Source: CAVVGZ01 sp963841845 (GTDB lineage: Bacteria; Chloroflexota; Anaerolineae; Anaerolineales; Anaerolineaceae). Taken from it: 64,000 bases of DNA. Each line of letters begins with the position of its first letter. Positions within the stretch are counted from its first letter, which is position 1. Location: contig CAWJEG010000012.1 of the NCBI GenBank assembly GCA_963841845.1, forward strand, positions 186,001 through 250,000. Reading direction: 5' to 3'. This document shows, piece after piece, positions 18,702 to 27,371 of this stretch. The position numbers and the translations under genes are program-made. The notes under the pieces are model-generated. The model saw only the letters and a list, made by a program, of their open reading frames with translations. It made no database searches and was not told the DNA's origin.

Positions 18702-19175
18702 TTGTCTGATTGGCGATCCGATCTTGAAAATTTGCTTCATTCCCAACAGGAGATTCAGGAGGCTTATCCTCAGGAAATCCTGCGAAGCCACAGCAGCATG
18801 GTATCCACTTTCTTGTCTGAAGAGGCTATTCCTGCATTCGAAGAACTGAGAGCTGAGTTGACCAAGTACGGCCGCGAGGTATCTTTTTTTCGCGATAGCA
18901 ATTCAATATCAATTGCGATCAGCAATCAGGACAAGCCTGAATTTAAATATGGCATCGTAATAAAGACGGTTATGGGAAAATTAATTCCCAGCGTAGTAAT
19001 CCGATATCCTGAGGGGATGTCCTCTATCCAGAAAACCATTTCCGAACCTTACGGAGATTTGGATATGGAAAATCCTCTGGCTGGGATTTTCAAGAAGGAC
19101 ATCCTAAATCATTTCCTGTCCGTTTACCGGAGATATGCCATGGAGGAAAACTCCAACTCCCCGTCATTATTTTAA
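18702..19175 (+). CDS. Conserved-looking hypothetical protein, 157 residues
   Basis: The start is a TTG directly behind AAGGAGT, and the stop overlaps the ATG of the next gene by one base (TAATG), so the two are translationally coupled. The protein has no signal peptide or membrane segment. It looks alpha/beta, with an N-terminal helical half and a strand-rich centre (KYGREVSFFRDSNSISIAIS, YGIVIKTVMGKLIPSVVIRY). I do not recognise a family. Coupling to a secreted LysM/M23 lipoprotein suggests a link to envelope biogenesis, but nothing in the sequence proves it. Confidence 0.7.
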   Translation: MSDWRSDLENLLHSQQEIQEAYPQEILRSHSSMVSTFLSEEAIPAFEELRAELTKYGREVSFFRDSNSISIAISNQDKPEFKYGIVIKTVMGKLIPSVVIRYPEGMSSIQKTISEPYGDLDMENPLAGIFKKDILNHFLSVYRRYAMEENSNSPSLF

Positions 19176-20785
19176 TGCGAACATCCCGTCTGATCCCTTT
19201 TTCAATCCTGATCCTGTTTGCCTTTCTGGCATGCAGCTTCCCATTCACGGTCCTTACCCAGAATGAGCAGTCCGCCCAGGCGACCCTGTACGCCCAGCTC
19301 TTTGACGCTACTCCCAAACCGTTCTCTACCCAGCAGGTTATTGAAACGGAATTTCCTTCAGGGTTTCCGCCAGAGCAAGCAGCGGCTGCCACTTTGGTAG
19401 ACAATGCCATTAGGAAAGATGACTTCCAGGGATTTAATATCACCCCCCCTGATGAAATGCTTGCCAGCCCATTTTTCGATACCGCTCCATTTGAAAGTTT
19501 TACCTATATCTCTCAAGCAGGGGATACCTTACCAGCCATTCTTGGTAGATTTAAAGTTACTACGGAAGCTATAACTTCACAAAAACCTTTGTCGGAAAAT
19601 AGTTATATCCCTGTAGGAGAACAAATAACCATACCAAATAAATTCAAAGAAACCTCTCTGCCTTATGCCGTTTTACCAGACAGCGAGATCATCTATTCGC
19701 CCTCCGCAGCCAACTTTGATATTGCCGGATTCATCCAGCAAGCTGGAGGATATTTGTCCAGGCATACGGAGAAGGTAGATGGGATTGAAATGAGCGGGAC
19801 AGAAATTATCACCCGGCTTGCCAGAGAAAACTCAATTAATCCGCGCCTGCTGCTGGCATTCCTGGAATTCCATACCAATTGGGTTTTTGGTTCCCCGGCA
19901 AACCCTCAACTTCAGTACCCGATTGGCTTTATGGCTCCTTCTCACCAGGGATTGTATGGTGAGATTTCCTTGGTGATAAGACAGTTGACCCTGGGATATT
20001 ACGGCTGGCGAAGGGGAGAATTGAACTCCCTCGTTTTTGGAGACCAATCTACAATGCAGGTCTACCCCGCATTAAATTCCGGTTCAGTTGCAATACTTAA
20101 TCTGTTCTCCGGGATTTTCAGCCGCAGCGTCTTTTCGGAAAAAATCTATGGTGAGCAGGGTTTCATCACTTTCTATTGGAACATGTTCGGGGACCCATGG
20201 ACGCAAGCAGCCCAATTCGAACCGATAATCCCTCAAGATCTTGCCCAACCCCTTATGGAGCTTCCTTTTATCGGAGGCGAGCGCTGGGTAATGACTGGAG
20301 GACCCCATAATGCCTGGGGGGTGGGCAGCCCTTATGGTGGTTTGGACTTTGCTCCATCAGCAGTAGAACCCGGATGTGGTGTATCCCGATACTGGGTCAC
20401 ATCATCAGCCTCCGGTGTGGTTACCCGTTCAGAGAATGGCGTCCTGGTAATCGACCTCGATGGAGATGGTTATGAGCAAACCGGATGGAATCTGGTGTAT
20501 TTGCATATTTCCCAGAAAGACCGCCCGCCTGTAGGTACCCATTTAGAAGTGGACCAACCAATCGGACACCCCTCCTGCGAAGGAGGGCTATCCAGTGGAA
20601 CCCATGTTCATATGTCCCGCAAATTCAACGGCGAGTGGCTTGGGGCAGGTAATCCTGTCCCGTTCGTGGTCAGCGGCTGGAAGGCATCTCCCGGGGTAAG
20701 GCCATATCAGGGTGGCTTACAAAAAGATGACAAAGTCGTCTCAGCACGCTCAGATGGTTCAAGCCCGGGATTAATCATACGTTGA
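19175..20785 (+). CDS. Lipoprotein with LysM domain and M23-type peptidase-like domain
   Basis: 536 residues. The N-terminus (SILILFAFLAC) is a type II signal peptide with lipobox FLAC, so it should be a lipoprotein. A LysM domain at about residues 110-155 (YISQAGDTLPAILGRF...IPVGEQITIP) would bind glycan. A helical middle part follows. The C-terminal third resembles the LytM/M23 endopeptidase fold (GPHNAWGVGSPYGGLDFAP, then GTHVHMS with H477 and H479). A zinc site of H, D and HxH appears present, but the classic first motif HxGxD reads YGGLDFAP, so activity is uncertain. It probably acts on peptidoglycan or regulates such enzymes. Confidence 0.82.
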   Translation: MRTSRLIPFSILILFAFLACSFPFTVLTQNEQSAQATLYAQLFDATPKPFSTQQVIETEFPSGFPPEQAAAATLVDNAIRKDDFQGFNITPPDEMLASPFFDTAPFESFTYISQAGDTLPAILGRFKVTTEAITSQKPLSENSYIPVGEQITIPNKFKETSLPYAVLPDSEIIYSPSAANFDIAGFIQQAGGYLSRHTEKVDGIEMSGTEIITRLARENSINPRLLLAFLEFHTNWVFGSPANPQLQYPIGFMAPSHQGLYGEISLVIRQLTLGYYGWRRGELNSLVFGDQSTMQVYPALNSGSVAILNLFSGIFSRSVFSEKIYGEQGFITFYWNMFGDPWTQAAQFEPIIPQDLAQPLMELPFIGGERWVMTGGPHNAWGVGSPYGGLDFAPSAVEPGCGVSRYWVTSSASGVVTRSENGVLVIDLDGDGYEQTGWNLVYLHISQKDRPPVGTHLEVDQPIGHPSCEGGLSSGTHVHMSRKFNGEWLGAGNPVPFVVSGWKASPGVRPYQGGLQKDDKVVSARSDGSSPGLIIR

Positions 20786-20937
20786 TGTCAGCTTTTTTAA
20801 CCCTTTTCAATATTATTGTCACTTTGTTGGATTCCAATATCCGCGGCAGGCTTGATATAATTTGAGTTTGATGTTAATCAATAATAACGATAATAAAAAA
20901 ATTTACAAGATAATTATGATCATATTTATATTTATTA

Positions 20938-20946
20938 TGCTATAAT
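20938..20946 (+). promoter_or_regulatory. Extended -10 promoter close to the L,D-transpeptidase start codon
   Basis: TGC-TATAAT (20938-20946) is a good extended -10 element and lies only eight bases before the ATG at 20955. If it is used, the mRNA would start within a few bases of the start codon and be leaderless; no Shine-Dalgarno sequence is present before this ATG, which fits. No -35 box is recognisable. Confidence 0.4.
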
Positions 20947-20954
20947 CAATAATT

Positions 20955-21998
20955 ATGGGTACAAAACTATCAAGACGGGATTTTATAAAACTGATCGGTT
21001 TGGGTTCAAGCGGTCTCGCATTTCGTTCCCAATGGGGAGCATTTGACACCATGGATTATGGGAATGTCGTCCGCATAACCACCCAAAAATCTGTTAGCGT
21101 CCACAATGAACCCTGGGATGAGAGCCGCATCCTCTACCAGCGTCTTAGGGATGAACTGGTGCCTGTCTATTACGAAGTAGAATCACTACACGGACCGGGG
21201 TACAATCCAACCTGGTACCGCGTCTGGCGCGGGTATATCCACAGTGCCTATACCCAAAAAGTTGAAACAAGTCTCAATCCAGTTCTTTATGAAATTCCCG
21301 AGGATGGTTTGCTCACTGAGCTGACTGTGCCTTACAGCCAGTCCATGTTATTTTCCAAAATGAACGGTTGGGAACCTCTATACCGGCTTTATTACAAAAC
21401 GAACCATTGGATTATTGGTGTTGACGAAGGACCGGATGGTGATCCCTGGTATATCGTTGAAGATGAATTGGACAGTCACATTAAATACTTTGTCACTGCC
21501 TCACACCTAAGGCATATCCCCCCGGAAGAGTATGCTCCAATATCACCGGATGTTCCACCAGAAAAGAAACGTATCGAAGTATCCATCACCATGCAAACTC
21601 TGACAGCATATGAAGGCGATACCGAAGTATTAAAAGCCAAGGTTTCTACCGGCTTAAATTTTACACCACCCGACGGGGGTCTCTCATGGCATACACCCCA
21701 GGGTGAATTTAATGTATATTCAAAGATGCCCTCAAAACACATGGGGGATGGGGTCCTGACAGCTGATATCGATGCCTATGAGCTCCCCGGGGTGCCATGG
21801 GTGTGTTTCTTTGCTGAACATGGGGTTGCCACCCATGGTACCTATTGGCACACAAATTATGGTCGAACCATGAGCCATGGATGTGTAAACCTATCCCCTG
21901 AAGATGCTTTGTGGGTTTTCCGTTGGACAACCCCTGCATCAGAAGCGGAAGTTTGGGAAAAACGCGGCCTGGGTACAAAAGTAATAGTCAAGGGATGA
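20955..21998 (+). CDS. Tat-exported L,D-transpeptidase (YkuD domain)
   Basis: 347 residues. The N-terminus (LSRRDFIKLIGLGSSGLAF) is a twin-arginine signal, consistent with the tatABC genes at 43.7-45.2 kb. The central part is of unclear fold; the C-terminal YkuD domain has HGTYWHTNYG and SHGCVNLS with catalytic Cys310 and His308, the family motif HxxxxxxxxxxxSHGCVN. Such enzymes form 3-3 cross-links in peptidoglycan or attach proteins to it. Its location between LysM proteins supports a cell-wall role. The start is set by the Tat motif; there is no ribosome binding site. Confidence 0.9.
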   Translation: MGTKLSRRDFIKLIGLGSSGLAFRSQWGAFDTMDYGNVVRITTQKSVSVHNEPWDESRILYQRLRDELVPVYYEVESLHGPGYNPTWYRVWRGYIHSAYTQKVETSLNPVLYEIPEDGLLTELTVPYSQSMLFSKMNGWEPLYRLYYKTNHWIIGVDEGPDGDPWYIVEDELDSHIKYFVTASHLRHIPPEEYAPISPDVPPEKKRIEVSITMQTLTAYEGDTEVLKAKVSTGLNFTPPDGGLSWHTPQGEFNVYSKMPSKHMGDGVLTADIDAYELPGVPWVCFFAEHGVATHGTYWHTNYGRTMSHGCVNLSPEDALWVFRWTTPASEAEVWEKRGLGTKVIVKG

Positions 21999-22031
21999 TA
22001 ATTGGATCATTAAGTTAAATAAATTATTCCA

Positions 22032-23216
22032 TTACACAAATTCGCGAAAAACCTGATTTCCTAAAAGCCTGCCCCGCCTTGTCAGCCGTAATGCATTTGT
22101 ATCACCCGATTCAACCCATTCCAACAAACCTTTATGAGCCAGTTCACGGATTATTTCTCCAAACACCTCTTCCAGGCTTTTTCCAAAACGGTTAATAAAA
22201 GACTTGTTTGATACTCCTGCATCGGTAAGCCGCAAGCCAACCATCAAGGTTTCCTGCATTTCCGTCATGGGATTTACTGGGGTTAAAACCTCCGTTGCTG
22301 GCGTACCTGGAATGGACCAGGAAGATTGCTGCCGCATGGATTGGATGTAAGGCAGGATGCCTGATTTATTGGCAATACGAAAGCCTTGCCAGGACCCGTG
22401 CGCCCCTGCACCAATTCCAATATAAGGCTCGTTCAGCCAGTACTGCAGGTTGTGGCGGCTGGCCAACAAAATGCCATCCTTATCCTTTTTTGCCCAGTTA
22501 GAGATTTCATATTGAAAATATCCAGACTCTGCCATGTCATCCATTGCTGCCTCATACATATCAGCACCCAAGTCCTCATCTACCAATGGCAGGGTTCCTT
22601 TACGGTATAGGGTGTGAAGCGGTGTTCCCTCTTCAATGGTGAGGGAATAAAGCGACAAATGCTGCGGATCCAGCCTGGTTACCAGTTTGAGTGTATCCCG
22701 CCAACGATCCAGGCTCTGACCCGGGATGCCATAAATAAGATCCAGGCTCAAATTTTCAAACCCTGCCTTTCTGGCATTCTTTATCGATTGGATTACCTGG
22801 AAAGTATCATGTCTGCGTTCCAGCACTCTCAGATCATCCGGATGGGCAGACTGCATCCCCATGCTGATACGATTAACTCCCAAGCGCCTCAACTCCCTTA
22901 GATAGTTTAAATCTAATGAACCGGGATTGGCTTCCAACGTGATTTCAATATCCACTGCCAAATTAAATTGCTTTGCGATTGCGGTGAGAATTCTTTCAAC
23001 CTGGCGAATACTTAGCAGGGAAGGCGTACCTCCTCCCAGGTAGATGGTATGAATAAGCCTATCCGTAGATAACCATTTTGTGATATAAGAAATTTCAGCA
23101 ATTAGCGCCGAAACATAAGCAGGCATATAATGCTGCATACCTGCGTAGGTATTAAAATCACAATATCCACATCGTGTCCGGCAAAAAGGTATATGTATAT
23201 AGATGCTTGTAAGAAT
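22032..23216 (-). CDS. hemW: HemW-like radical SAM protein, apparent ATT start
   Basis: Radical SAM protein of the HemN/HemW family. The start of the homologous sequence is (I)LTSIYIHIPFCRTRCGYCDFN with cluster cysteines C12, C16 and C19, followed by YLGGGTPSLL and SMGMQSAHPDDLRVLERRH. Length of about 394 residues fits HemW, a heme chaperone, better than HemN. The frame stays open for 144 further codons upstream, but that part is antisense to the LysM gene and has no HemW homology. A perfect AGGAGG (23228-23223) stands six bases before ATT (23216-23214), and there is no in-frame ATG, GTG or TTG nearby, so translation probably starts at this ATT, unless a base is wrong here. It is divergent from the LysM gene. 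Confidence 0.82.
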   Translation of the reverse strand: MLTSIYIHIPFCRTRCGYCDFNTYAGMQHYMPAYVSALIAEISYITKWLSTDRLIHTIYLGGGTPSLLSIRQVERILTAIAKQFNLAVDIEITLEANPGSLDLNYLRELRRLGVNRISMGMQSAHPDDLRVLERRHDTFQVIQSIKNARKAGFENLSLDLIYGIPGQSLDRWRDTLKLVTRLDPQHLSLYSLTIEEGTPLHTLYRKGTLPLVDEDLGADMYEAAMDDMAESGYFQYEISNWAKKDKDGILLASRHNLQYWLNEPYIGIGAGAHGSWQGFRIANKSGILPYIQSMRQQSSWSIPGTPATEVLTPVNPMTEMQETLMVGLRLTDAGVSNKSFINRFGKSLEEVFGEIIRELAHKGLLEWVESGDTNALRLTRRGRLLGNQVFREFV

Positions 23217-23259
23217 CGGATACCTCCTGTGCCCTTCAAAATAAACGATATTGTCCTTA

Positions 23260-23268
23260 TGGTATAAT
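23260..23268 (+). promoter_or_regulatory. Extended -10 promoter of the LysM protein gene
   Basis: TGG-TATAAT (23260-23268) is an extended -10 element about 37 bases before the ATG at 23305, in the short divergent region with hemW. No clear -35 box is present. Confidence 0.4.
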
Positions 23269-23304
23269 ACACGATCGTAAATTAAATATCCAGGCAAAAA
23301 AATT

Positions 23305-24447
23305 ATGAGTCCTGACATAACCAAACCGAAAGTATGTCCAAGCTGCGGATCCCGACTGGCTAATAATGCAACCCGTTGTCTTGTTTGTGGTAGAAACCTG
23401 GCAGCAGCTGCCGATTCCCAGGCAGTTTCCCGTGCGGTAAGAGGTCCGAAGTTTCCGGAAATAACCCTAAATTTACCGATTGCCCTCGGATTAATGGTTC
23501 TTATCCTTGGTGTTGGCGCTGGAACCGTTTTTGCGGTTCTGAACAGTACCGGCAGGGTTTCCGAACCAACCCCCACCGTAACGGTTACCCTGACACCTAC
23601 TTCTGAGTTTACCCCAACAATCACATTAACCCCGACGATTGCTCCCACATTTACCCCTCTGCCTCCATTGGAATATAAGGTTGTGTCGATGGATACTTGT
23701 TTATCTATTGCGGCATTCTTTGAGGTCTCTGCTCAAAGCATCGTACTATTGAATAATTTACCACCCACCTGTAACAACCTGGTGGTTGGACAAACACTCC
23801 TTGTGCCCCAACCTACGCCTACTGCATCCCCTATGCCAAGTGCAACACTCAGCGTCCTCGAAGCAACCGAAGCTGCCTGCGAAAAAATTAACTACACAGT
23901 TACTGCCAATGACACAATCAGCGGCATTGCAAGGAGCTACAATATTTCAATTCAGACATTAAAAGAATACAACGGGCTGGCGACGGATATTGTTTACCAG
24001 GGACAACCCCTGATCATTCCTCTGTGCGAACGGCTTCCAACCCCTGGACCTACTCCCACTGCCACACTCCCTCCCCCATACCTGGGTCCCAATTTGCTGC
24101 TGCCCAATGATGGGACATCCTTTATGGCATTGAGCGATATTATTACCTTGCAGTGGGCATCAGTTGGAACTCTGCGTGAAAATGAATCCTACGAGATTAC
24201 TATTGAAGATGTCACAGACGGGACCGGAAAAATTGTGACCGATTACGTCACGGACACCAAATTGATTGTCCCAAGCAGTTTGAGACCGACCGATACCAGA
24301 CCTCACATTTTCCGCTGGATAGTAACCACGGTGCGCCAGTCTGGATCCACTGAGGATGGAAAACCTGTCTGGCAATCCGCCGGTGTACAAAGCACATCTC
24401 GGACATTCAGCTGGTGGGCAGCAGGAGTTGCCACCCCTACCCCATAA
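23305..24447 (+). CDS. Membrane-anchored protein with zinc ribbon and two LysM domains
   Basis: 380 residues. The N-terminal cytoplasmic part is a C4 zinc ribbon (VCPSCGSRLANNATRCLVCGR), then one membrane segment (IALGLMVLILGVGAGTVFAVL), then a Thr/Pro-rich linker. Two LysM domains follow (about residues 128-175 and 193-240; YTVTANDTISGIARSYNI is the clearest), joined by Pro-rich linkers. The C-terminal 120 residues look like a beta-sandwich (LLLPNDGTSFMALSDIITLQW). LysM domains bind peptidoglycan or chitin-like glycans, so it likely ties the membrane to the wall. Related zinc-ribbon/LysM architectures occur widely in this phylum; the exact role is unknown. Confidence 0.82.
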   Translation: MSPDITKPKVCPSCGSRLANNATRCLVCGRNLAAAADSQAVSRAVRGPKFPEITLNLPIALGLMVLILGVGAGTVFAVLNSTGRVSEPTPTVTVTLTPTSEFTPTITLTPTIAPTFTPLPPLEYKVVSMDTCLSIAAFFEVSAQSIVLLNNLPPTCNNLVVGQTLLVPQPTPTASPMPSATLSVLEATEAACEKINYTVTANDTISGIARSYNISIQTLKEYNGLATDIVYQGQPLIIPLCERLPTPGPTPTATLPPPYLGPNLLLPNDGTSFMALSDIITLQWASVGTLRENESYEITIEDVTDGTGKIVTDYVTDTKLIVPSSLRPTDTRPHIFRWIVTTVRQSGSTEDGKPVWQSAGVQSTSRTFSWWAAGVATPTP

Positions 24448-24482
24448 GACAATTTTCAAGTAGAATAGGTTAAATTATTACC

Positions 24483-24569
24483 ATGACAATTACTGCGATT
24501 AACAATATCCGACGAGCTCGACGAGCAACAAACCCAACTGGTTACAGGACGGGAGATGTGACTCATTAA
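24483..24569 (+). CDS. Arginine-rich leader peptide of the argG attenuator
   Basis: A 28-codon reading frame, ATG 24483 to TAA 24567-24569, encoding a peptide whose centre is NIRRARRATN. Four of the five arginine codons are CGA, packed in five consecutive codons (24510-24524, CGA CGA GCT CGA CGA). It sits between the LysM gene and argG, directly before a terminator hairpin. High density of one amino acid, rare-looking codons and position ahead of the biosynthesis gene for the same amino acid are the classic marks of an attenuator peptide. The ribosome site is weak (AGG about 13 bases upstream). I know of no direct evidence for this peptide. Confidence 0.65.
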   Translation: MTITAINNIRRARRATNPTGYRTGDVTH

Positions 24570-24631
24570 GCAGGATTAGTAGAGTTGATTTGAACAACAA
24601 TGCCCTCCGTTCTGGAGGGCATTTATTTTTT
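24533..24631 (+). promoter_or_regulatory. Transcription attenuator of argG (three mutually exclusive hairpins)
   Basis: Terminator: ATGCCCTCC (24600-24608) pairs perfectly with GGAGGGCAT (24614-24622), followed by TTATTTTTT. Antiterminator: CAGGACGGG (24545-24553) can pair over nine bases, including G-T pairs, with TCCGTTCTG (24606-24614), which uses part of the terminator left arm and its loop. Protector: CCC (24533-24535) and CTG (24538-24540) can pair with GGG (24551-24553) and CAG (24545-24547). A ribosome stalled on the CGA cluster would cover the first segment, free CAGGACGGG to form the antiterminator and allow argG transcription when arginine is scarce. The pairings are read by hand; energies were not calculated. 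Confidence 0.6.
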
Positions 24632-24653
24632 AATATACAAAAAAGGAGAAGTC

Positions 24654-25910
24654 ATGAAGGAGAATGTGTCTATAAAAAAAGTAGTACTTGCTTATTCCGG
24701 TGGATTGGATACATCGGTTATTGTCCCGTGGCTCAAAGAAAATTATGGTTGTGAGGTGATTTGTTATACCGCCGATGTCGGGCAGGGGGAGGAATTATCC
24801 GGTTTGGAAGAAAGAGCGTTGATGAGTGGTGCAAGCAAATTGATCCTGAAGGATCTGAAGGAAGAATTTGCATCGGATTATTTATTCAGGCTGCTTCGTT
24901 CCGGGTCAGTCTACGAGCGGAAATACCTTCTAGGGACATCAATTGCCAGACCATTAATTGCCAAACACCAGGTTGAAATTGCTGAGCAGGAGGGGGCAGA
25001 CGCTGTTTCCCATGGCTGTACCGGAAAAGGAAATGATCAGGTACGTTTTGAACTGGCTTTCACCGCCCTAAATCCACTTCTGAAAATAATATCCCCGTGG
25101 CGTGAATGGGAGATAACATCCCGGGAACAAGCCCTTGAATATCTTACAGAACGCAATCTGCCACTACCTCATAAAAATCCATCACTATACAGCCGCGACC
25201 GCAATCTTTGGCACGTCTCGCATGAGGGCGGCCCCCTGGAACATATCGGCCAGTCCCCTGAAGCATCTTTATTCCAGATGAGCGTATCTCCCCAGGAAGC
25301 GCCTGACCTGCCGGAAGAAATCGAGATTGAATTCAAAAAAGGGAATCCAACAGCAGTTAATGGCAAAAAATATTCGCCGGCTGCCCTGGTTGAACACCTC
25401 AATGGGATAGGTGGCAAACATGCCATCGGCAGGATAGACCTTGTTGAAAACCGCCTGGTTGGTATGAAATCGCGCGGGGTATATGAAACACCCGGAGGAA
25501 CCATTCTTTATACGGCACACAAAGAACTTGAATCAATTACATTAGATCGTGATACTCTATTCTATAAAGATATTCTTGCCGCCCGTTATGCCGAGCTGGT
25601 TTATTTCGGGCTATGGTTTACCCCGCTTAGAAAGGCGCTGGATGCATTCTTTGATGAAACCCAGAAAAAAGTTAGTGGAAAAGTGAGGCTGCAGCTTTAT
25701 AAAGGCAATCTGATCATCCTGGGCAGATCCAGCCCAAACAGCTTGTATCGTGAGGAATTTGCCACATTTGGGCATTCGCTTGTTTATGATCACAGTGATG
25801 CAGCCGGGTTTATCCGCTTATTTGGATTACCCCTTAAGGTTCGGGCACTGCTCGAAGAAGGCAGCAAGGACATCCCCGAAGTGGATTTAGATGAAATAAT
25901 CCGTGATTGA
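24654..25910 (+). CDS. argG: Argininosuccinate synthase
   Basis: 418 residues from the ATG at 24654, behind AAGGAG; an in-frame extension to 24600 runs through the terminator hairpin and is not used. The enzyme joins citrulline and aspartate with ATP to give argininosuccinate. The ATP pyrophosphatase P-loop is KVVLAYSGGLDTSVIV, and TCTADVGQGEE-like (ICYTADVGQGEE), SHGCTGKGNDQVRFE and the C-terminal YAELVYFGLWFTPLRKALDAF regions match the family. It lies 26 bases before argH, with which it forms an operon controlled by the leader described above. Confidence 0.95.
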   Translation: MKENVSIKKVVLAYSGGLDTSVIVPWLKENYGCEVICYTADVGQGEELSGLEERALMSGASKLILKDLKEEFASDYLFRLLRSGSVYERKYLLGTSIARPLIAKHQVEIAEQEGADAVSHGCTGKGNDQVRFELAFTALNPLLKIISPWREWEITSREQALEYLTERNLPLPHKNPSLYSRDRNLWHVSHEGGPLEHIGQSPEASLFQMSVSPQEAPDLPEEIEIEFKKGNPTAVNGKKYSPAALVEHLNGIGGKHAIGRIDLVENRLVGMKSRGVYETPGGTILYTAHKELESITLDRDTLFYKDILAARYAELVYFGLWFTPLRKALDAFFDETQKKVSGKVRLQLYKGNLIILGRSSPNSLYREEFATFGHSLVYDHSDAAGFIRLFGLPLKVRALLEEGSKDIPEVDLDEIIRD

Positions 25911-25936
25911 ACACCCGGTAGAAAGGAGGAAGAGAG

Positions 25937-27304
25937 ATGAAATTGTGGACGGGTAGAATAAGCAAAACCACTGATGATGCGTTTTCCTGGTTGAACAATT
26001 CGCTGCCGGTAGACCAACGCCTGGCAAAAGAAGATATTTCTGGGAGCCGCGCCTGGGCATCCGCCCTAAAATTTTCGGGCATTCTATCCAATGAGGAGTT
26101 CCAGGATATCACGAACGGTTTAGGAGAGATAGAAAGGGAGTTTGAAGCGGGTGTGTTTATTTTTTTAGAAACCGACGAAGATATTCATACCGCGGTTGAG
26201 AGGAGGCTTACCGAGTTAATAGGTTCCACAGGGGGAAAACTTCATACTGGACGAAGCCGCAATGACCAAATCGCCACGGATTTCCGGCTTTGGATGCTGA
26301 ACAATGTTCCTGTTATCCTGAAATTGATCCGCAACTTGCAATCCACCTTGATCCAGCGGTCCGAGCAGGATTTTGGTATTATCCTGCCCGGTTATACCCA
26401 TTTACAGCAGGCACAGCCTATCCTGATCAGTCACTGGTGGATGTCATATTTCTGGACCTTGAACAGGGATTACTCACGTTTTTACCAGATGGTGACTGGG
26501 ATTTCTGTCCTGCCGCTTGGAAGCGCTGCCCTGGCTGGTTCAACTATCCAGGTTGACCGGCTGGATTTAGCAAAACTTCTTGGTTTCGGTGAGGCTTCGC
26601 CCAACAGCCTGGACGCTGTATCAGACAGGGATTTTGCGGCTGAATTTTTATTTAATACCAGCCTTATGGCAATACACCTCAGCAGAATGTCAGAACTGCT
26701 GATTATCTTCAACAGTCATGAATTTGGCTTTATTACCCTGGCTGATGAGTATTCTACCGGTTCCAGTCTCATGCCTCAGAAAAAAAATCCCGATCTATTT
26801 GAGCTCATACGAGGGAAATCCGGGACCATCCTGGGCAACCTTACCGGGATGCTGGCAACCTTGAAAGGATTGCCTTCTGCCTACGATAAGGACCTACAGG
26901 AAGACAAAGACCACGTATTTAAAGCATTTGACATAATTACGGGAGTCCTGAAGGCAGCAAGCGGGGCTCTTTCCACTCTTTCGGTTCGGCCGGAGGCAAT
27001 CAACCAGAAAATGGATTGGCGGATGCTTGCTACTGATCTGGCGGATTACCTGGTAGCAAAGGGGCTCCCGTTTCGCCAGGCCCACCATCTGGTTGGAGAG
27101 GCTGTAACATTGGCAGACTCGATGGCTTTAACGCTGCCTGATATGCCTTTGGAAGCGTGGCAATCGATCAACCCCGTATTTGACTCTGACCTTTTTGAAG
27201 TGTTTGATTTTGAGGTATCGATTGATAAACATGATGTGTTTGGCGGTACTGCCCGATCCCGGGTGTTAGAACAAATCCAGCTGGCTAAAAGCCAGTGCAG
27301 CTGA
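25937..27304 (+). CDS. argH: Argininosuccinate lyase
   Basis: 455 residues, ATG behind a strong AAAGGAGG site. It splits argininosuccinate to arginine and fumarate, the last step of arginine synthesis. The fumarase/aspartase superfamily signature GSSLMPQKKNPD is present, along with the N-terminal KLWTGRISKTTDDAFSWLN start, TEDIHTA-like (ETDEDIHTAVERRL) and GGKLHTGRSRNDQIATDFRLW. Length matches the family. It is the second gene of argGH. Confidence 0.95.
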   Translation: MKLWTGRISKTTDDAFSWLNNSLPVDQRLAKEDISGSRAWASALKFSGILSNEEFQDITNGLGEIEREFEAGVFIFLETDEDIHTAVERRLTELIGSTGGKLHTGRSRNDQIATDFRLWMLNNVPVILKLIRNLQSTLIQRSEQDFGIILPGYTHLQQAQPILISHWWMSYFWTLNRDYSRFYQMVTGISVLPLGSAALAGSTIQVDRLDLAKLLGFGEASPNSLDAVSDRDFAAEFLFNTSLMAIHLSRMSELLIIFNSHEFGFITLADEYSTGSSLMPQKKNPDLFELIRGKSGTILGNLTGMLATLKGLPSAYDKDLQEDKDHVFKAFDIITGVLKAASGALSTLSVRPEAINQKMDWRMLATDLADYLVAKGLPFRQAHHLVGEAVTLADSMALTLPDMPLEAWQSINPVFDSDLFEVFDFEVSIDKHDVFGGTARSRVLEQIQLAKSQCS

Positions 27305-27314
27305 GCACAAAAAA

Positions 27315-27352
27315 TACAGGGAGCTCTTAAAAATGAACTCCCTGTATAAAAA
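27315..27352 (+). terminator. Bidirectional terminator between argH and trxB
   Basis: TACAGGGAG (27315-27323) and CTCCCTGTA (27338-27346) pair perfectly; A runs stand to the left and TAAAAA to the right. It should end argGH and the convergent trxB transcript. Confidence 0.65.
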
Positions 27353-27371
27353 CCGTATCAGACAGAATGAA

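Noticed and set aside
23217..23648. Long N-terminal extension of HemW (144 codons)
   Set aside because: It is antisense to the LysM protein gene, is Val/Gly-rich as expected from reading Thr/Pro codons backward, and has no HemW homology.
24540..24650. T-box riboswitch before argG
   Set aside because: No T-box consensus or specifier loop; the Arg codon frame and terminator explain the region better.
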